Source: an uncultured Faecalicatena sp. | GTDB taxonomy: Bacteria; Bacillota; Clostridia; Lachnospirales; Lachnospiraceae | Length of the DNA: 46,277 nucleotides | Assembly: GCA_948468385.1 (NCBI GenBank) | Contig: CAOKHZ010000031.1 | Coordinates: 1-46,277, forward strand | Reading direction: 5' to 3' | In this document: positions 35,572 through 43,297 of the stretch, piece by piece | Layout: each line of letters begins with the position of its first letter | Numbering within the stretch: the stretch's first letter is position 1 | Translations under genes and position numbers: made by a program | Notes under the pieces: generated by a model | What the model was told of the DNA's origin: nothing | Databases searched by the model: none | Seen by the model: only the letters and a program-made list of their open reading frames with translations

Positions 35572-37314
35572 ATGAGTACCAAACCGTATAAAGGCTTTGA
35601 ACCAAAATGGGTGAAGGAGGCGGCGCCCAAGGATAGCTACCGCTCTATCTTCCGGTGGGGGGATCCGGATTTTGTAAAGTATCCGAAAGAGTCCCTATAT
35701 AACATGATGAAGGAAAAGTTCAAGATGACGGATGAGGACTTCAAGTCCTACGCGGGAGATATTGGCATGAGTCCGGTCAAACTGGACGCTCCCTGCAACC
35801 TTGACAAGGTTCATCTGGAGGCTTTCGAAGAAATCTTGGGAAAAGAGAACGTGACGACGGAAGATTATCCACGGCTCGCGGTCGCTTACGGAAAGACCGG
35901 GTATGACGCGGCAAGGCTGCGCCAACACCGGATTGACAGCCTTCCGGACGTGGTTCTTTATCCAAAAGAGACGGAAGAAATCGAAAAAATCGTGGCTTAT
36001 TGCACGAAGCATAGGATTCCGCTCTACGTATATGGCGGGGGCAGCAGCGTAACCATGGGCGTGGAGCCGACCAAGGGCGGCGTGTCCCTCGACATGCGCA
36101 AGCATTTCAACAAAGTGCTTAAATTCAACGAGGTGGATCAGACGATTACCGTACAGAGCGGAATCTCCGGCCCGCAATTGGAAGACGCGTTAAACCACGC
36201 GCAGCAGCTTTACGGAGCAAAGCGGGCTTATACTTGCGGACACTTTCCGCAATCCTTTGAATACAGCAGCGTGGGAGGCTGGGTCGTGACCCGCGGTGCC
36301 GGACAGAACAGCACGTATTATGGATGTATCACGGACATCGTGCTTTCTCAAAAATACGCGACCCCGATCGGAACCATCCAGACCAGCCATTATCCGCGAG
36401 AGGCCACCGGACCGAACCTGAACCAGATTATGATGGGCAGCGAAGGGGCCTTTGGCGTACTGACGGAAGTAACCTTGAAAGTATTCCGCTATATGCCGGA
36501 AAACAGGAAACGCTTCTCCTTTATTTTCAAAAACTGGAAAGTGGCACGCGCGGCCGCACGGGAAATGATGCAGTGCGAGGCCGGAAATGCGTCGGTATTT
36601 CGTTTGTCCGATCCGGAAGAGACGAACCTGATGCTGCGTCTTTACAACGTGGACGAAACTCCTTTGTGGAACCTCCTCAACGTGCGCGGATACGAAGACA
36701 TGAAGCGCTGTTTGTTCCTTGGATTTACGGACGGGGAAAAGGGATTTTCCAAAAACGTGGCCAAAAACATAAAAAGAATCGCCCACAAATACGGTGGCAT
36801 GAGCCTCACTTCGTTCGTGACAAAGAGCTGGGAAAAAGGAAGATTCAATGATCCTTACTTAAGAGACACCATGCTCGATTTCGGAATCATGACAGACACG
36901 CTGGAATGTACCGTGAACTGGTCCAATATGGCCAAAGTCCACAAGGAGGTGCGCAAGGTTTGCCACGCGCTCCCAAACACGATCGTCACGACCCACATGT
37001 CCCATTGTTACCCGCAAGGGGCGAACCTTTATTTCATTTTCATCACGAGAATGTCGGACGCGGATGCATTTAAGGCTTATCATGCCACGATTCTGGACGC
37101 GATTCAAAAATCGGGGGCGGCCATGAGCCATCACCATGGAATCGGAAAAATGTTCGCGCCATGGCTTGAGGGACAGCTTGGTAGAAAAGAATACGGCGTA
37201 TTCAAGGTACTCAAGGAGTATTTTGACCCGGACAACAACATGAATCCGGGCGGCACCCTTGGACTGGACTTGAAGGAAGAGGAAAAGCATTTCCTGCGTG
37301 AAGATATCCAGTAG
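35572..37314 (+). CDS. Alkyldihydroxyacetonephosphate-synthase-like FAD oxidase
   Basis: 580 residues of the VAO/PCMH flavoprotein fold. The FAD-binding half has PLYVYGGGSSVTMGVEP, GGVSLDMRKHFNKVLKFN and TITVQSGISGPQLEDAL, then the GGWVVTRGAGQNSTYYG loop and MGSEGAFGVLTEVTLKVF. The C-terminal half has the SHHHGIGKMFAPW histidine cluster (about 518-524) that in eukaryotic alkyl-DHAP synthase is catalytic, and FDPDNNMNPGG. The family swaps the acyl chain of acyl-DHAP for an alkyl chain, or oxidises 2-hydroxy acids; which applies here is unknown. Start ATG 35572 with AAGGAGGG from the leader element. Confidence 0.87.
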   Translation: MSTKPYKGFEPKWVKEAAPKDSYRSIFRWGDPDFVKYPKESLYNMMKEKFKMTDEDFKSYAGDIGMSPVKLDAPCNLDKVHLEAFEEILGKENVTTEDYPRLAVAYGKTGYDAARLRQHRIDSLPDVVLYPKETEEIEKIVAYCTKHRIPLYVYGGGSSVTMGVEPTKGGVSLDMRKHFNKVLKFNEVDQTITVQSGISGPQLEDALNHAQQLYGAKRAYTCGHFPQSFEYSSVGGWVVTRGAGQNSTYYGCITDIVLSQKYATPIGTIQTSHYPREATGPNLNQIMMGSEGAFGVLTEVTLKVFRYMPENRKRFSFIFKNWKVARAAAREMMQCEAGNASVFRLSDPEETNLMLRLYNVDETPLWNLLNVRGYEDMKRCLFLGFTDGEKGFSKNVAKNIKRIAHKYGGMSLTSFVTKSWEKGRFNDPYLRDTMLDFGIMTDTLECTVNWSNMAKVHKEVRKVCHALPNTIVTTHMSHCYPQGANLYFIFITRMSDADAFKAYHATILDAIQKSGAAMSHHHGIGKMFAPWLEGQLGRKEYGVFKVLKEYFDPDNNMNPGGTLGLDLKEEEKHFLREDIQ

Positions 37315-37336
37315 CAGGGAAAGGGGGGGAATCATA

Positions 37337-38893
37337 ATGAAAGATCGAATTGTGCTCGTGTACGATGTCGGGACGCAAAGTTCGAGGGCTCTCTTAATCA
37401 ATCAGCGCGGTGAAATCCTGGCCAAAAGCCAGGTCAAACACGAAGTGCCGTATGAATCACCTTATCCGGACTGGGCCGAGAAGGACGCGGACTTTTATTA
37501 TGATAATATCTGCCGGGCTTCCCAGGACTTAAAAGCAAACCATCCGGATTTATTTGAAAAAATCGAGGCAGCCTCCATCACTACCATCCGGGACACGGTG
37601 GTCTGTGTTGATTCAGACGGTCACCCTTTACGGCCGGCGATTTTATGGCTGGACAAACGAAAGGCGGAAGGGAAGCCCAACCTCTCCCAAATCACCCGCT
37701 TACTTTTTAAGGCGGTAGGGATGGAAGAGACGGCAAACGTGCAATATCAGAAATCACATTGTAACTGGATTCGGCAAAACGAGCCGCAAATCTGGGAAAA
37801 GACATACAAATACCTATTACTAAGCGGATACCTTATTTTTAAACTCACCGGACAAATGACGGACACGGCGGCAAGTCTGGTCGGGCACATTCCATTTGAC
37901 AACCAGACCCGGTCATGGCAGCGAAAAAGTGCATTGACGCGCCCCGTATTTGACGTGGAGCCGGAAAAGCTCTGTGAAATCAAAGAGTCCGGCGAAGTCC
38001 TGGGGACGATTACGGCCCGGGCCGCAGAGGCGACGGGACTTTTGCAAGGAACGAAGTTAATCGCCTCCGGCTCTGACAAGGCGTGTGAAATTTTAGGGAT
38101 GGGATGCATAACTCCCCAAAAGGCGGCAATCGGGCTTGGAACCACGGCGACAATCACGTTTACCCTGGACAAATATTTGGAACCGGAACGATTCATCCCC
38201 CCATATGATTCCATTATTCCGGGAAGATTTACGCCGGAAATCGAGATATTCCGCGGATACTGGCTGATTTCATGGTTCAAGACGGAATTTGCGGAAAAGG
38301 AAATGAGAGAAGCGGAGGAACTCGGAATTTCCGCAGAGGAACTTTTAAACCAGCGGCTGGAAGAAATCCCCGCAGGATGCGATGGCCTGCTGTTTCAGCC
38401 ATATTTTACACCGAACGTCACGATGCCGACCGCAAGGGGCGCGGTAATCGGCTTTTCTGACCAACATACCCGGATTCACATCTACCGTGCCATTATAGAA
38501 GGAATTAACTTTGCATTGATGGACGGAATGCGGCTGATGGAACAACGAGCCGGACACAAATTCCAGGAGCTCTACCTCGGAGGCGGCGGCTCGCAGAGCA
38601 GTGAAATCTGCCAGATTACGGCGGACATGTTCGGCATCCCGACCATTCGGACGCAGACGTACGAAGTCGCCGGCATAGGATGCGCGATGGCGGCATTTGT
38701 CGGGCTGGGCGTGTTCCAAAACTATGAAGAGGCAGTAGAATCCATGGTTCAAAAAAGGGACGTGTTCGAACCGGACATGAAACAACATGCAATTTACGAA
38801 AGACTTTACGAGGAAGTGTTTAAAAAAATCTACGGAAAGCTTTCGGGACTCTACGAGAAGCTCTATGAGATTTATCATCTGGAAGGGGCATGA
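37337..38893 (+). CDS. FGGY-family carbohydrate/polyol kinase
   Basis: 518 residues. N-terminal LVYDVGTQSSRALLIN phosphate motif, TIRDTVVCVDSDG, AILWLDKRKAEG, then the GSDKACEILGMGC and IGLGTTATITF region and GELYLGGGGSQSSEICQI-like adenosine motif. It is more distant from glycerol kinase than the glpK at 29650, so its substrate is probably another polyol or glycerol derivative. SD GGGGGG lies 8 bases before ATG 37337. It follows the AGPS-like gene by 22 bp and closes the operon; no clear terminator follows. Confidence 0.88.
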   Translation: MKDRIVLVYDVGTQSSRALLINQRGEILAKSQVKHEVPYESPYPDWAEKDADFYYDNICRASQDLKANHPDLFEKIEAASITTIRDTVVCVDSDGHPLRPAILWLDKRKAEGKPNLSQITRLLFKAVGMEETANVQYQKSHCNWIRQNEPQIWEKTYKYLLLSGYLIFKLTGQMTDTAASLVGHIPFDNQTRSWQRKSALTRPVFDVEPEKLCEIKESGEVLGTITARAAEATGLLQGTKLIASGSDKACEILGMGCITPQKAAIGLGTTATITFTLDKYLEPERFIPPYDSIIPGRFTPEIEIFRGYWLISWFKTEFAEKEMREAEELGISAEELLNQRLEEIPAGCDGLLFQPYFTPNVTMPTARGAVIGFSDQHTRIHIYRAIIEGINFALMDGMRLMEQRAGHKFQELYLGGGGSQSSEICQITADMFGIPTIRTQTYEVAGIGCAMAAFVGLGVFQNYEEAVESMVQKRDVFEPDMKQHAIYERLYEEVFKKIYGKLSGLYEKLYEIYHLEGA

Positions 38894-38913
38894 GAGGCAG
38901 AAAAAAACAGACT

Positions 38914-38941
38914 TTTGCAATAAAGGAAAACGTGATATACT
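38914..38941 (+). promoter_or_regulatory. Promoter of the AAA/PD-(D/E)XK gene
   Basis: TTTGCA (38914-38919), 16 bp, TATACT (38936-38941), 92 bp before the start codon. A TAAGGCAACAAATTACATG stretch follows with no visible secondary structure. Confidence 0.55.
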
Positions 38942-39033
38942 GTCTTTATTGAGAATAAGGCAACAAATTACATGTATCCGATGATGATTAGCACAAGATT
39001 TATAAAAGCATCACATATCCAAGGAGGCATTTT

Positions 39034-40611
39034 ATGGGAATTTACCTAAATCCGGATAACAAAGGCTTCGAGCAGGCCATCCATTCTAAAATATACGTGG
39101 ACAAGACCGGGCTGATTGCGTGCACGAATGAACTTTTGAATACGGAAGAACGGTTTGTCTGCGTCAGCAGACCGCGCCGCTTCGGGAAATCCATGGCACT
39201 CAAGATGTTGGCTGCTTATTATGGTCGGGGCTGCGATTCCAGAGAATTATTTGCGGGACTAGAAATAGAACGTGATTCTTCCTTTGAGGAACATTTGAAC
39301 CAATACGACGTGATTTATTTGAACATGCAGCAATTTTTAATTGGCGCGAAAGGCCGGGAAATCACGGAATACCTGGAGCAAGAAGTCTTGGAAGAGCTTC
39401 TGGAAGAATACGGCCATCTTTTAAAGAGGCATGACATGGGGCTTGCCGACATATTGCGAAAAATTTATGCCAAAAGCGGAAAAGAATTTATTTTTCTGAT
39501 TGACGAATGGGATTGCGTGATGCGTGAACGCCAGGAATCCGAGGAGCTACAAAAACAATACCTTGATTTCTTGCGCAACCTCCTAAAAGACCAGACCTAT
39601 GTTGCCCTTGCCTATATGACGGGGATTCTACCCGTAAAAAAATACGGGTTACACTCGGCGTTAAATATGTTCTGGGAGTACTCGATGACGGATCAAGGTT
39701 TTTTTGAAGAGTATACAGGCTTTACGGAGGACGAGGTGAAGGCACTCTGCAAACGTTTTAACATGGATTTTGCCCAGGCGAGCAGCTGGTATGACGGTTA
39801 TCAACTGACAAATTTCCCTCACATATATAATCCCAAATCAATCGTGGAGGCAATGCAGCGCCGAAAGTTTTTAAACTATTGGACTTCCACGGAAACTTAT
39901 GACGCGCTAAAGCCTTATATTGACATGGATTTTGACGGACTTCGTGCCGACATTGTGAAGATGCTCGGCGGCGAGCGCGTCAGAGTAAATACGCGCAGCT
40001 TCCAAAACGACATGCACAATTTTAGAATCAAGGACGATGTCTTGACACTGCTGATTCACCTCGGCTATCTTGGATACGATTCCGAGAAAGAAGAAGCATT
40101 TATTCCGAATAAAGAAATCATCAGAGAGTTCGAAAACGCGATGAGCGTCGGCGGGTGGACGGAAGTCATGCGCGTCCTTAAAGCCTCTGAGCGTCTCCTA
40201 GAAGACACGCTTCTCTGTGACGGGGCACGGGTCGCCAAAGGGCTCGACATGGCACACATGGAAGTGGCCTCGATTTTGACCTACAATGATGAAAATTCAC
40301 TTGCTTGCGCCATTGGCCTCGCATACTATAGCGCGCGGAAAGATTACAAGATGATTCGGGAACTACCAACCGGGCGGGGCTTCGCGGATGTCGTCTTCCT
40401 GCCGCTGCCGTTTAGCGACAAGCCCGCCATCGTGGTCGAATTGAAATACGACAAATCCGCCAGAACCGCCATCGAACAGATTAAAAAAAGACAATACACG
40501 CAAGCACTGGAAGGATATTCGGGGGAAATTTTGTTGGTCGGCGTGAACTACGACAAAGATAATAAAAACAATCCGCATCGCTGCGTGATTGAAAAAATGA
40601 CACTGGCATAA
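39034..40611 (+). CDS. AAA-ATPase-like protein with C-terminal PD-(D/E)XK nuclease domain (DUF1703 type)
   Basis: 525 residues. The N-terminus reads YVDKTGLI, the usual opening of the AAA-ATPase-like/DUF1703 family, followed by a modified Walker A, SRPRRFGKSMAL (about 45-56), and a Walker B, FIFLIDEWD (about 152-160). The C-terminal GRGFADVVFLPL...PAIVVELKYDKS carries the D...ExK core of the PD-(D/E)XK fold. These proteins are very numerous in Lachnospiraceae and Bacteroidetes; a role as selfish or defence elements is suspected but unproven. SD AAGGAGG. Followed after 30 bp by repeat copy A. Confidence 0.9.
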   Translation: MGIYLNPDNKGFEQAIHSKIYVDKTGLIACTNELLNTEERFVCVSRPRRFGKSMALKMLAAYYGRGCDSRELFAGLEIERDSSFEEHLNQYDVIYLNMQQFLIGAKGREITEYLEQEVLEELLEEYGHLLKRHDMGLADILRKIYAKSGKEFIFLIDEWDCVMRERQESEELQKQYLDFLRNLLKDQTYVALAYMTGILPVKKYGLHSALNMFWEYSMTDQGFFEEYTGFTEDEVKALCKRFNMDFAQASSWYDGYQLTNFPHIYNPKSIVEAMQRRKFLNYWTSTETYDALKPYIDMDFDGLRADIVKMLGGERVRVNTRSFQNDMHNFRIKDDVLTLLIHLGYLGYDSEKEEAFIPNKEIIREFENAMSVGGWTEVMRVLKASERLLEDTLLCDGARVAKGLDMAHMEVASILTYNDENSLACAIGLAYYSARKDYKMIRELPTGRGFADVVFLPLPFSDKPAIVVELKYDKSARTAIEQIKKRQYTQALEGYSGEILLVGVNYDKDNKNNPHRCVIEKMTLA

Positions 40612-40639
40612 TTCCGCTTCCTACTTGTATACAAGTAAT

Positions 40640-40800
40640 ATTTCAATCCCGGCCAAGCACCATGTTGATTGACCGGGAATTTTACACAAACTGGTCAATG
40701 GATTTCTAACGATGCTACTTTTGTGCCAGAAATTCATTTGCCTCTCCCTTATTTAACTGATATCTCTCCACCAGTTGATTTACAATCACATCTTCTGGAA
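40640..40800 (+). repeat. Direct repeat, copy A (downstream of the AAA gene)
   Basis: It starts TTTCAATCCCGGCC, has a CCATGTTGATT segment, a CCGGGA arm pairing with TCCCGG, then TTTACACAAACT, CAATGGATTT and, further on, CATCTTCTGGAATT. The same ordered blocks recur at 42030-42303. The inverted TCCCGG/CCGGGA followed by ATTTTA could serve as a terminator for the AAA gene. The rest of the 40612-40864 gap has no gene; the minus strand has a short open stretch reading EDVIVNQLVERYQLNKGEA, probably a gene remnant. Confidence 0.65.
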
Positions 40801-40864
40801 TTCACCTATACTATGATGTCTTCATATCAAGTTTTAAAAACATTATGAAGGAGGAGCTTCGCGT

Positions 40865-42001
40865 ATGGTAAAAGGACTAAAGAAATATTTCCTGATGATT
40901 CAAACAAAGGGAGAGATTTTGCAGGAGATTCGGCAGAAACAACAACTAAACAACCTATTTAACAGTTGGACGAAAGAACAACAAAAAGAATTTTTAGATT
41001 TTACAAGCGAGATGAAGGAGTGAAGATTTTATATGACGCTTTCTTTAAAGAGATTTTTGACCCGGAAACCAAGCCGGAACGCTTGGAAACGCTTCTATCT
41101 CTTTTGCTCAATCAAAAAGTAAAGGTCAAGAAGGCTCTTCCCACCGACAACACCCGAATTGCTGATGAAAGTTCCTTGCTCATCATGGACATTCTGGTAG
41201 AATTGGAAGATGGAGAATTGGCTAATATTGTTACTTTTCACGGTAGCAGTCCAAACATCTGCGAAACCGGGCAGCGTTCCGCCTGTTATTCTGCCGACTT
41301 GCTCCTTCGTCAATACAAGCGGGTTCGAGACATAAAAGGAGACATGTTCAGTTACAAAGACGTCAAAAAAGTATATACGATTGTTCTGTTTGAGACAAGT
41401 ACCGGGGTGCACATTGATTTATTGCAGGAATATATCAGATGTGGAATGACTCCCGCCTCTATAAGCGGTGAGCAACATATTTGTATCAGTAGCGGGAGTC
41501 AATCCCCCATCTGATATGCCTCCGGCGGATGGCAGGCGCACAAAGATGTATTTTGTTAGCATAGCTGACTTGTGCGCCGCCGCAAGAACGCCGGTGGCGT
41601 TCTTGAATTTTATCCCACTAGACATCTTTCGCAAAAACCTATACAATAGGGGTATCACAAATCAATTAGACGCATGGCTTACCTTTTTGAGTTTGGATGA
41701 CCCGGAATGGATTGTAAAGCTGATTCAGTCGCATCACGAATTCAAGCCCTTGTATAACGAGGTGTATGCCATCTGTCGGAACACGGAGCAAATTATGGGA
41801 ACATTTTCAGAAGAGCTAAAAATACTGGATAAAAACACCGTCCAACTGATGATTGACGAAATGCAAGACGAGATTGATTCACAAAAAAATACCATCGATT
41901 CACAGAAAAATACGATTGATTCGCAAAAGATGCTTTTAGATCAAAAAGAGGCGGAAATTGCCCGGCTTCAAAAACTGCTCAAAGACCCAAAGCATTTATG
42001 A
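40865..42001 (+). pseudogene. PD-(D/E)XK nuclease-family transposase (Rpn-like), degraded
   Basis: Pieces of one protein lie in different frames. From ATG 40865 (AAGGAGG upstream) 52 codons read MVKGLKKYFLMIQTKGEILQ and end EFLDFTSEMKE-stop. The next frame continues VKILYDAFFKEIFDPETKPE, RIADESSLLIMDILVELEDG and RSACYSADLLLRQYKRV. The nuclease core around 41227-41265 is in a wrong frame (relatives read EVQK.GY..PGQR). A block after VLFETST is deleted. After LLQEYI a 172-bp insert breaks the gene, which resumes FIPLDIFRKNLYN to a coiled-coil tail with the 7-residue repeat IDSQKNT (41873-41935). At least four lesions, so not functional. Confidence 0.87.
41437..41608. mobile_element. 172-bp multi-hairpin insertion inside the PD-(D/E)XK pseudogene
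   Basis: The insert lies exactly between codons that are adjacent in relatives (LLQEYI and FIPLDIF). It holds four consecutive hairpins: AGATG...GACTCCCGC with GCGGGAGTC...CATCT (41437-41512); TGCC/GGCA (41517-41534); GGCGCACAA/TTGTGCGCC (41535-41578); and a perfect 10-bp CAAGAACGCC/GGCGTTCTTG with a 3-base loop (41583-41605), followed by AATTTT. No reading frame of note. It looks like a non-autonomous palindromic element or an RNA-coding cassette. No clear target duplication. Confidence 0.75.
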
Positions 42002-42029
42002 GTTCATGGCGCATCGCCATGTTTATAAA

Positions 42030-42303
42030 ACAACTGTTTCAGTCCCAGTCAATCGCCATGTTGATTAGCCGGGAGCTTTACACAAACTTACCAATGGATT
42101 TCATAACGACGGGTAATGTAAAATAATTTGTGTTTTTGGCAGAAAATGGCATCCTTTTCGACAAGAGTTTCCTTAAAACGCTTCTTATCGAACTCGCTTG
42201 TTTTCTTAAGGTTTTTGACAGATGAGCGAAGGCTGGTTTCCTTTACAGTGTAATCCCGGTTTACTTCATTCCGGGACGACGGTTTCCATCTTCTGGAATT
42301 GCG
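42030..42303 (+). repeat. Direct repeat, copy B (downstream of the PD-(D/E)XK pseudogene)
   Basis: Same blocks in the same order as copy A: TTTCAGTCCC, CCATGTTGATT, GCCGGGA, TTTACACAAACT, CAATGGATTT, and far on CATCTTCTGGAATTG. About 100 bp more lie between the last two blocks. An extra TCCCGG/CCGGGA hairpin occurs near 42253-42276. The rest of the 42002-42487 gap has no convincing gene; a minus-strand stretch of about 78 codons is open (ends 42088) but has no start or recognisable product. Confidence 0.6.
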
Positions 42304-42487
42304 GTGTGAAATCGCCCAGAATACTCATTTTATGAATAACTTAAATAATTTTATGGCTAACTCACAGATAATTCCTGCAGAACCTTTGATACCAAGCCTT
42401 TTATCCCCTCTTCCGAATCACGATAGCGATGCCTTTAAAAAGGAGATGACACGATTTCCCGCACCATCTCCTATAGTTCTTCAAATA

Positions 42488-43240
42488 TCACCTGAAAAAT
42501 CTTTCGTACTTTTGCTTAAACTTATCGTCTGCAATTCCAGAATAATACTCTCGCAAAAAGTGTCTCAAGTATTGATAACTGATAATCGTATAGTACGAAG
42601 AAATTTGCGCATGCCGCCCCAAAACGCACATCCACTCAAACGCATCCATGGGATATGTATTTTTTTTCTTTAATTCCTCAACATAATCCTCCATACACTC
42701 CAGCACGGACTCATATGGAAACATAAGAAATGCCGCCATCATATCCGCGAATAATTCATACTTATCCTTAGAAAACAGTGGATTTATGCAATACTGCATT
42801 GACTTATTTCCGTCTAATTGCTCCTCCGATTCCCTCATTTCTTGTATAAGCAGATGGCAGAATTCATGTGCCATGATATATCGCTTGTCATATTCACTCT
42901 CGTCATTTTCAACATAAATTGCCCATTTTTCATTTTCCTGACGACGAATATGTCCTTTGACTTTTTCGAGTTGAAATCCCATATTCTCATTCATATTTAT
43001 TTCATATAACTGAATTCCTGCTTTTTGTATAATTTTCCGAATATTTACTGGGAATTCTGTTCTTTTCTCTTGTTCACCTGCCTTTGCCTTTTTCTCCCGC
43101 TCATTTGGCAAAAATTTATTTCTCGTATCCCGCATCGCCCTTTCAGCTTGTATATATATGGAATCCCCTTTTATCATGCTTTGAAAACTTATCAACTGAC
43201 GTAACGATTCTAAACCAGTCTTATCTACTGTCGTGCCCAT
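42488..43240 (-). CDS. ImmA/IrrE-family zinc metallopeptidase
   Basis: 250 residues. Zinc motif HEFCH at residues 125-129 in RYIMAHEFCHLL, with a downstream KYELFADMMAAFLMF supplying the third ligand (Glu162), the ImmA/IrrE arrangement. The N-terminal 100 residues are lysine- and glutamate-rich without a visible helix-turn-helix. Such peptidases cleave repressors or regulators in mobile elements, stress responses and toxin-antitoxin or defence pairs. AAGGAGGGG lies before the ATG. It lies 57 bp downstream of the large ATPase-like gene on the same strand and is probably cotranscribed. AT-rich. Confidence 0.85.
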   Translation of the reverse strand: MGTTVDKTGLESLRQLISFQSMIKGDSIYIQAERAMRDTRNKFLPNEREKKAKAGEQEKRTEFPVNIRKIIQKAGIQLYEINMNENMGFQLEKVKGHIRRQENEKWAIYVENDESEYDKRYIMAHEFCHLLIQEMRESEEQLDGNKSMQYCINPLFSKDKYELFADMMAAFLMFPYESVLECMEDYVEELKKKNTYPMDAFEWMCVLGRHAQISSYYTIISYQYLRHFLREYYSGIADDKFKQKYERFFR

Positions 43241-43297
43241 AAAATCCCCTCCTTTTATCCAGCATCCATCTATGCTATCAGAAAATAAAATGTTCTG

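Noticed and set aside
42088-42324. A minus-strand open stretch of about 78 codons in repeat copy B
   Set aside because: No start codon, no ribosome site and no recognisable protein. It overlaps the repeat and a hairpin, so at most it is a gene remnant.
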